Notes under the pieces: model-generated
What the model was told of the DNA's origin: nothing
Seen by the model: the letters and a program-made list of their open reading frames with translations, nothing else
The model's database searches: none
Assembly (NCBI RefSeq): GCF_018129005.1
Contig: NZ_JAAEDL010000004.1
Span: forward strand, 186,001 to 250,000
Source of the DNA: Neoroseomonas eburnea
GTDB lineage: Bacteria; Pseudomonadota; Alphaproteobacteria; Acetobacterales; Acetobacteraceae
DNA length: 64,000 nt
Direction of reading: 5' to 3'
Made by a program: the position numbers and the translations under genes
In this document: one piece after another, positions 60,098 to 64,000 of the stretch
Layout: each line of letters opens with the position of its first letter
How positions within the stretch are numbered: position 1 is the first letter of the stretch

Positions 60098-60460
60098 TCA
60101 GGCCGCCCGGGGGGCGGGGCGCTGGCCGGCGTCGTTGGCCGGGCGGGGGCTGAAGCCGGGCTCGAAGACGCGGCCGATGTCGAAGCGCGTCATGCCGATG
60201 TCCTGCAGCTCACGGTCCGAGAGCTGACGGAGGGCGTTATAGGTCTCGACCCGGGCCGGGAAGGTCAGCACGGCGCGGATCAGGCCCTCGGCGACGCGGG
60301 CGACGGCGCGGGCGGCGCGGCGGACGCCCTCGGCGATGGCGGCGTCGCGCGCGGCGATGGCGGCGAGGCGGATGCGTTCGGCCTCGGCCATGCGGCTGGA
60401 GGTCATGACGGTGGCGGGCAGCAGCAGGGCGGCCTCGGCCTTGGTGATGGCGGTGTCCAT
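60098..60460 (-). CDS. DUF1127 domain protein
   Basis: A 120-residue protein. The C-terminal part holds the YjiS-like DUF1127 motif (TYNALRQLSDRELQDIGMTR, then FDIGRVFEP), which in small alphaproteobacterial proteins (~45-70 aa) is linked to RNA turnover and phosphate/carbon regulation. The N-terminal 70 residues are an Ala/Arg-rich helical extension not usual for the short forms. It is monocistronic and divergent from pepP; the 105-bp gap contains an AT-richer stretch with TTATGTAG that may hold promoters. Confidence 0.85.
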   Translation of the reverse strand: MDTAITKAEAALLLPATVMTSSRMAEAERIRLAAIAARDAAIAEGVRRAARAVARVAEGLIRAVLTFPARVETYNALRQLSDRELQDIGMTRFDIGRVFEPGFSPRPANDAGQRPAPRAA

Positions 60461-60565
60461 GGTAGTTTTCCTTCGCGATGCCGGCGGTTCGTTTCGAACT
60501 CGGCTCGCATGTCGTGGGCGTTATGTAGATGCGTCCGGGTCACAGGTGATGCGCGAAGGTCACGC

Positions 60566-62401
60566 GTGAGATATGCGTTTCTTGCGTGGTTTCCTGTGGA
60601 TGAATGCAATTTTGCGGTAACAAGGATCACAGCCCTGAGCCCCTCCGACCGCCTCGCCGCCCTTCGCGCCCGCCTCGCAGAGGTCGGCGTGCAAGGCTTC
60701 ATCGTGCCCCGCTCCGACGAGCATCTCGGCGAATACGTGCCGCCCGCGGGCGAGCGCCTGGCCTGGCTGACCGGCTTCACCGGCTCTGCCGGCCTGGCCA
60801 TCGTCCTGCCCGACCGCGCCGCCGTCTTCACCGATGGCCGCTACACGCTGCAGGTCCGCCAGCAGACCGACCCCGCCCTCTGGGACTGCCGCCACATCAC
60901 CGAGGAACCGCCGGCGGAGTGGCTGAAGGCCCACGCCCAGGACCTCGCCATCGGCTACGACCCCTGGCTGCATGCCGCGCCGGCGATCGAGCGGCTCAGC
61001 GTGCCCGGCGTCCATCTCGTGCCGCTGCTGGCGAATCCGCTGGACGCCGTCTGGACCGACCGGCCGCCCGCACCGATGGCCCAGGCCGTGCCGCATCCGC
61101 TCGATGTCGCCGGCCGGCCGCATGCGGACAAGCGCGCCGAGGCCGCCGCCGCGCTGCGGGAGGCCGGCGAGCAGGCGGTGGTGCTGGCGGATTCGCATTC
61201 CCTCGCCTGGCTGCTGAACATCCGCGGCGGGGATCTCGCGAACACGCCGCTGGCCCTCGGCTTCGCGCTGCTGCACGCCGATGCGCGCGTCGAACTCTTC
61301 ATGGCGCCGGCCAAGGTGCCGGCGGGGACGCGGGCGCATCTCGGCAATGAGGTGGTGGTGCGACCGCGGGAGGAACTGCCCGCCGCCCTCGATGCCCTGC
61401 GCGGCAAGCGCGTGCGCATCGACGCCGAAGCGACGCCGGCCTGGTTCACCCATTGGCTGCGCGAGGCCGGCGCCGAGATCAGCTCCGGCGAAGACCCGTG
61501 CCGCATGCCGCGCGCCTGCAAGAACCCGGTCGAGCGCGACGGCGCCCGTGCCGCGCACCGGCGCGATGCGGCGGCGATGGCGCGCTTCCTCGCCTGGTTC
61601 GCGGCGGAAGCGCCGAAGGGCGGACAGACCGAAATGTCGGCCGCCGCCCGACTGGTGGAGTTCCGGCGCGCCGGCGACCGCTTCCGCGGCGAATCCTTCC
61701 CTGCCATCTCCGGCGCCGGCGAGCACGGCGCCATCGTCCATTACCGCGTCACGCCCGAGACCGACCGCGGCATCGCGCCGAACGAGGTCTACCTGATCGA
61801 TTCCGGCGCGCAGTACCTCGACGGCACGACGGACATCACGCGCACCCTCTGGACCGGGCCGGACGCGGCGCCGGCAACCCTGAAGGACCGCGTGACGCGC
61901 GTGCTGAAGGGACATATCGCGCTGGCGACGGCGCGCTTCCCGGCGGGCGTCGCCGGGCCGCACCTCGACGCGCTCGCCCGCCGCGCGCTGTGGGATGTCG
62001 GGCTCGACTACGACCACGGCACCGGGCACGGCGTCGGGTCCTTCCTTTCGGTGCATGAAGGGCCGGTGGCCTTCAGCCGCACCGCGCGCATCGTGCCGCT
62101 GCGCGAGGGCATGATCCTGTCCGACGAGCCGGGCTTCTACGCCACGGGGGAATACGGCATCCGGCTCGAGAACCTGCTGCTCGTGGTGCCGGCGGAGCTG
62201 CCGCAGGCGACGAAGCCGTTCCTCGCCTTCGAGACCCTGACCTTGGCCCCCTTCGACCGCGCGCTGATCGAGCCCGGACTGCTGACAGGGCCGGAACGCG
62301 ACTGGCTCGATGCCTATCACGCGCGCGTGCTGGCGGAGGTGGCGCCGCAGGTGGACGGTGCGACGGCGGATTGGCTGCGCGCCGCCTGCGCGCCGATCTG
62401 A
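60566..62401 (+). CDS. Xaa-Pro aminopeptidase (aminopeptidase P, M24B)
   Basis: A long-form aminopeptidase P of about 590-611 residues, which removes N-terminal residues before proline. It has creatinase-like N-terminal domains (PPAGERLAWLTGFTGSAGLAIV; LADSHSLAWLLNIRGGDL) and the C-terminal pita-bread domain. The metal ligands are all in place: Asp pair in LIDSGAQYLDGTTDITRTLW, His in HGTGHGVGSFL, Glu in SDEPGFY and Glu in GIRLENLL. The start is uncertain: GTG 60566 has GAAGG upstream and is used here; GTG 60596 or CTG 60635 are alternatives, the latter giving the family's usual N-terminus. Confidence 0.9.
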   Translation: MRYAFLAWFPVDECNFAVTRITALSPSDRLAALRARLAEVGVQGFIVPRSDEHLGEYVPPAGERLAWLTGFTGSAGLAIVLPDRAAVFTDGRYTLQVRQQTDPALWDCRHITEEPPAEWLKAHAQDLAIGYDPWLHAAPAIERLSVPGVHLVPLLANPLDAVWTDRPPAPMAQAVPHPLDVAGRPHADKRAEAAAALREAGEQAVVLADSHSLAWLLNIRGGDLANTPLALGFALLHADARVELFMAPAKVPAGTRAHLGNEVVVRPREELPAALDALRGKRVRIDAEATPAWFTHWLREAGAEISSGEDPCRMPRACKNPVERDGARAAHRRDAAAMARFLAWFAAEAPKGGQTEMSAAARLVEFRRAGDRFRGESFPAISGAGEHGAIVHYRVTPETDRGIAPNEVYLIDSGAQYLDGTTDITRTLWTGPDAAPATLKDRVTRVLKGHIALATARFPAGVAGPHLDALARRALWDVGLDYDHGTGHGVGSFLSVHEGPVAFSRTARIVPLREGMILSDEPGFYATGEYGIRLENLLLVVPAELPQATKPFLAFETLTLAPFDRALIEPGLLTGPERDWLDAYHARVLAEVAPQVDGATADWLRAACAPI

Positions 62402-62727
62402 TGCCCGGCCACCTCGACACCCTGCCTTCCCGCGCCGTCGGTTCCGGCGCGGCCGTCAAGCATGTGATGATGCCGGCTGCCGCTCTCGCCTGCGCCGGCC
62501 CGCCGGCCATCGCGGAATCCGCGCGGTCGATGCACTCCGCCCGCGATCGCGCGGCCGGGGCCGCGCCCGGCCCCTGGCAAGGCAACCGGGCGCTGCTGCG
62601 CATTTCGGCCGATCCCGGCGATCCCTTCCTGCTGGGGCCGAAACGCGGCGCGAAGGGGCGCGCCTCGGCGCGGCCGGCGTCGGAGAAGGGCGGGCTTGCC
62701 CATCGCCTCGATGCCGAGCGGGAGTGA
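62401..62727 (+). CDS. Doubtful small ORF coupled to the pepP stop
   Basis: An ATG overlaps the aminopeptidase stop (TGATG), and 108 codons follow with an Ala/Arg/Pro-rich sequence. A hydrophobic stretch (VMMPAAALACAGPPAIA) is present near the N-terminus. No family is recognised, and the 3' end overlaps the lipase-like start by 32 bp. The coupling pattern is the only support. It may be only a GC-rich intergenic stretch. Confidence 0.25.
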   Translation: MPGHLDTLPSRAVGSGAAVKHVMMPAAALACAGPPAIAESARSMHSARDRAAGAAPGPWQGNRALLRISADPGDPFLLGPKRGAKGRASARPASEKGGLAHRLDAERE

Positions 62728-63511
62728 CACCCCGCGCCTGGATGGGCAGCGCGTGCTGCTCGTCTATGGCCTGATGGGCGAAGTCATGGCCGCGCTGCAC
62801 CCCTTCGGCATGGACTACATGCACCCTCTGCGCGACTGGCTGGAGGCGCAGGGTGCCGATGTCGCCATCGTGCCCCTGCGCACGGCCGAGCCGGTCTCGG
62901 CCAATGCGGCGCGGCTGCGAGAGGCGCTGATGGCCGATCCCCGGCCGGCGCTGATCATCGCCCACAGCAAGGGCGGGCTCGAAGCCCTTGCGGCGCTGCT
63001 GGACCCGGAGGCCCAGGCGCGCTGCACCGGCTTCCTCGCCATGCAGTCGCCCTTCTACGGCAGCCCCGTGGCCGATGCGGTGACGGGCGCGAAGCCGCTG
63101 GAAGCCGCCGCCGGCGGGCTGGCGCGGCTGCTGCGCATCGGCTCGGGCGAGGGGGTGCGGGACCTGACGACCACGTCCCGCCGCATCTGGATGGCGGCGG
63201 CAGCCCAGGCGGTGGCGCGGCTGCTTGCCGCCCTGCCGGTCGCCTGCCTGGCGACCGAGGTGCAGGAAGGCCTGGCGCGCGGGCGCGAACGCCTGCATCT
63301 CGCCGCCGCGCAGTGGATGGAAAGGCGCGGCTGCGGTCCGAATGACGGGCTGGTGCCGGTCTCCAGCGCGCTGATCCCGGGGGCGCGGCACCTCATCCTG
63401 CCGGGCAGCCACATCGCGACGGTCAGCCGCGGACCGGGGCGCGATCCGGTGGCGATGCTGCGCGCCGGGCTGGACGCCCTGTTCAGCGCGGCGCCCCCGC
63501 CAGCAGCCTGA
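62696..63511 (+). CDS. Alpha/beta hydrolase (lipase-like)
   Basis: A 271-residue alpha/beta hydrolase. LLVYGLMGEVMAAL is the oxyanion-hole strand, IIAHSKGGLEAL is the nucleophile elbow with Ser91, and the late GPNDGLVPV (Asp) and PGSHIATV (His) complete the triad. The elbow has Ala-His-Ser-Lys-Gly, so the first Gly of GxSxG is replaced by Ala, as in some lipases. There is no signal peptide. TTG 62696 has AAGGG upstream; ATG 62711 is an alternative. Its end overlaps the convergent LysE-family gene by 29 bp. Confidence 0.8.
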   Translation: MPIASMPSGSDTPRLDGQRVLLVYGLMGEVMAALHPFGMDYMHPLRDWLEAQGADVAIVPLRTAEPVSANAARLREALMADPRPALIIAHSKGGLEALAALLDPEAQARCTGFLAMQSPFYGSPVADAVTGAKPLEAAAGGLARLLRIGSGEGVRDLTTTSRRIWMAAAAQAVARLLAALPVACLATEVQEGLARGRERLHLAAAQWMERRGCGPNDGLVPVSSALIPGARHLILPGSHIATVSRGPGRDPVAMLRAGLDALFSAAPPPAA

Positions 63512-64000
63512 TCCCGAGGCCGAGGAACAAGGTCCCCGCCGCCCCGTCCAGCCAGCGCCCGGCGGTGGAATTGCGCAGCCGGTCCGCGATGCGCCCCGCG
63601 CCGGCGATCAGCACGGCGAAGAGCGGTATGGAGGTGATCGGCAACAGCGGCCCGAGGATCAGCATCTGCAACCAGGCCGGGCTGCGCCCCGGATCGACGA
63701 AGAGCGGCACGAAGGCCAGGAAGAACAGCCCGACCTTCGGATTGAGCAGGTTGGTCAGGAAGCCCTGCCGCCAGGCCGCGCCGAGCCCGGTCGTCGGCGT
63801 CCGGTCGGCGCCGAGCCCGCCGTTGCCCCTCAGCGCCGCGCGGATCGCATGCACGCCAAGCCACAGCAGGTAGAGCGCGCCGGCCACCCGCAGCGCGGTG
63901 AACAGCGCCGGATGCGCGGCGACGATCGCCGCCACGCCCGCGGCCGCGGCGAGGATGTGCACCGCCGCGCCGGTGAAGATGCCGAAGGTGGCCGCCCAGC
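63483..64000 (-). CDS. LysE-family exporter, C-terminal part (5' end outside window)
   Basis: The C-terminal ~172 residues of a LysE/RhtB-type exporter; the frame is still open at the window edge (WAATFGIFTGAAVHI). It carries TNLLNPKVGLFFLAFVPLFV, the family's central Pro-Lys segment, and the end GAAGTLFLGLGIRLLAG. About 35 residues are missing from the N-terminus. It converges on the lipase-like gene with a 29-bp overlap. The substrate is not known. Confidence 0.9.
   Translation of the reverse strand, partial: WAATFGIFTGAAVHILAAAAGVAAIVAAHPALFTALRVAGALYLLWLGVHAIRAALRGNGGLGADRTPTTGLGAAWRQGFLTNLLNPKVGLFFLAFVPLFVDPGRSPAWLQMLILGPLLPITSIPLFAVLIAGAGRIADRLRNSTAGRWLDGAAGTLFLGLGIRLLAGAPR

Noticed and set aside
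62317-62730. Minus-strand open frame in the pepP-lipase gap
   Set aside because: Low-complexity Arg/Gly/Ala sequence, opposite the end of the aminopeptidase gene and with no homology.

Overview
The window is one continuous, very GC-rich chromosomal segment (codon third positions are almost all G or C) from an alphaproteobacterium. I place it in the Acetobacteraceae, Roseomonas-like. The grounds are inference from gene content: an orphan TctC/Bug solute receptor, DUF3126, DUF1127, a K+-independent membrane pyrophosphatase next to Ppa, an Lrp-trxB-LysR block and a carA/carB/greA/ilvA strand. I see no prophage, insertion sequence, integrase or CRISPR array. The segment is mostly core chromosome, with many short dispersed hairpin repeats between genes.

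Layout. 1-6.8 kb: the 3' end of gltB, a secreted unknown, a GST, a membrane-anchored TPR protein, an SDR, an alpha/beta hydrolase, an FAH-family protein and a small muramidase-like protein. 6.9-9.3 kb: two tandem patatin-like lipoproteins. 9.4-12.4 kb: a TctC receptor with an Ldh2-type dehydrogenase, then a VOC protein. 12.5-15 kb: lrp, trxB and a LysR gene. 15-15.3 kb: a candidate small RNA. 15.8-25.6 kb: tag (+), then a long minus-strand run: carA (with an N-terminal helix-turn-helix domain), SDR, LysE, a small membrane protein, carB, greA and ilvA; yqeY diverges from carA. 25.7-31.1 kb: DUF3592, DUF3126, dnaG-rpoD and a GNAT. 31.3-38.3 kb: a DsbD-like reductase with a thioredoxin-like partner, MgtC, hppA and ppa. 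38.4-43.5 kb: M20 peptidase, ZIP transporter, tRNA-Ile(CAU) followed by a tandem repeat, then an SDR-DoxX/DUF2269 pair and a small membrane protein. 43.5-47.7 kb: MFS with MarR, ettA, GNAT. 47.8-51 kb: an unknown gene, mlaC-mlaA, metF. 51-58.6 kb: a TPR/GT41 protein, a BASS-type transporter, and a pentapeptide-uvrD-prmA operon ending against a miniature flagellar-rod-like gene. 58.9-64 kb: LLM oxidoreductase, DUF1127, aminopeptidase P, a lipase-like protein and a truncated LysE gene.

How genes work together. carA and carB make carbamoyl phosphate but are separated by three genes. dnaG-rpoD keep their usual macromolecular-synthesis pairing, with a hairpin between them. hppA and ppa both hydrolyse pyrophosphate. 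mlaA and mlaC belong to outer-membrane lipid-asymmetry maintenance. The DsbD-like protein and its translationally coupled neighbour probably form an extracytoplasmic thiol-redox pair. trxB is flanked by two regulators. Tight start/stop overlaps (TGATG, ATGA or GTGA) mark several operons.

Most notable: (1) a helix-turn-helix domain fused in frame to CarA, with a perfect 10-bp inverted repeat in its divergent promoter region; (2) a 136-140 bp tandem repeat abutting tRNA-Ile(CAU); (3) at least four families of dispersed palindromic repeats; (4) a structured intergenic RNA candidate with an anti-Shine-Dalgarno motif; (5) small proteins that look like stripped-down relatives of known families (a muramidase without its catalytic Glu, a rod protein without its middle); (6) two likely leaderless promoters. 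No single large new defence or biosynthetic system is evident.
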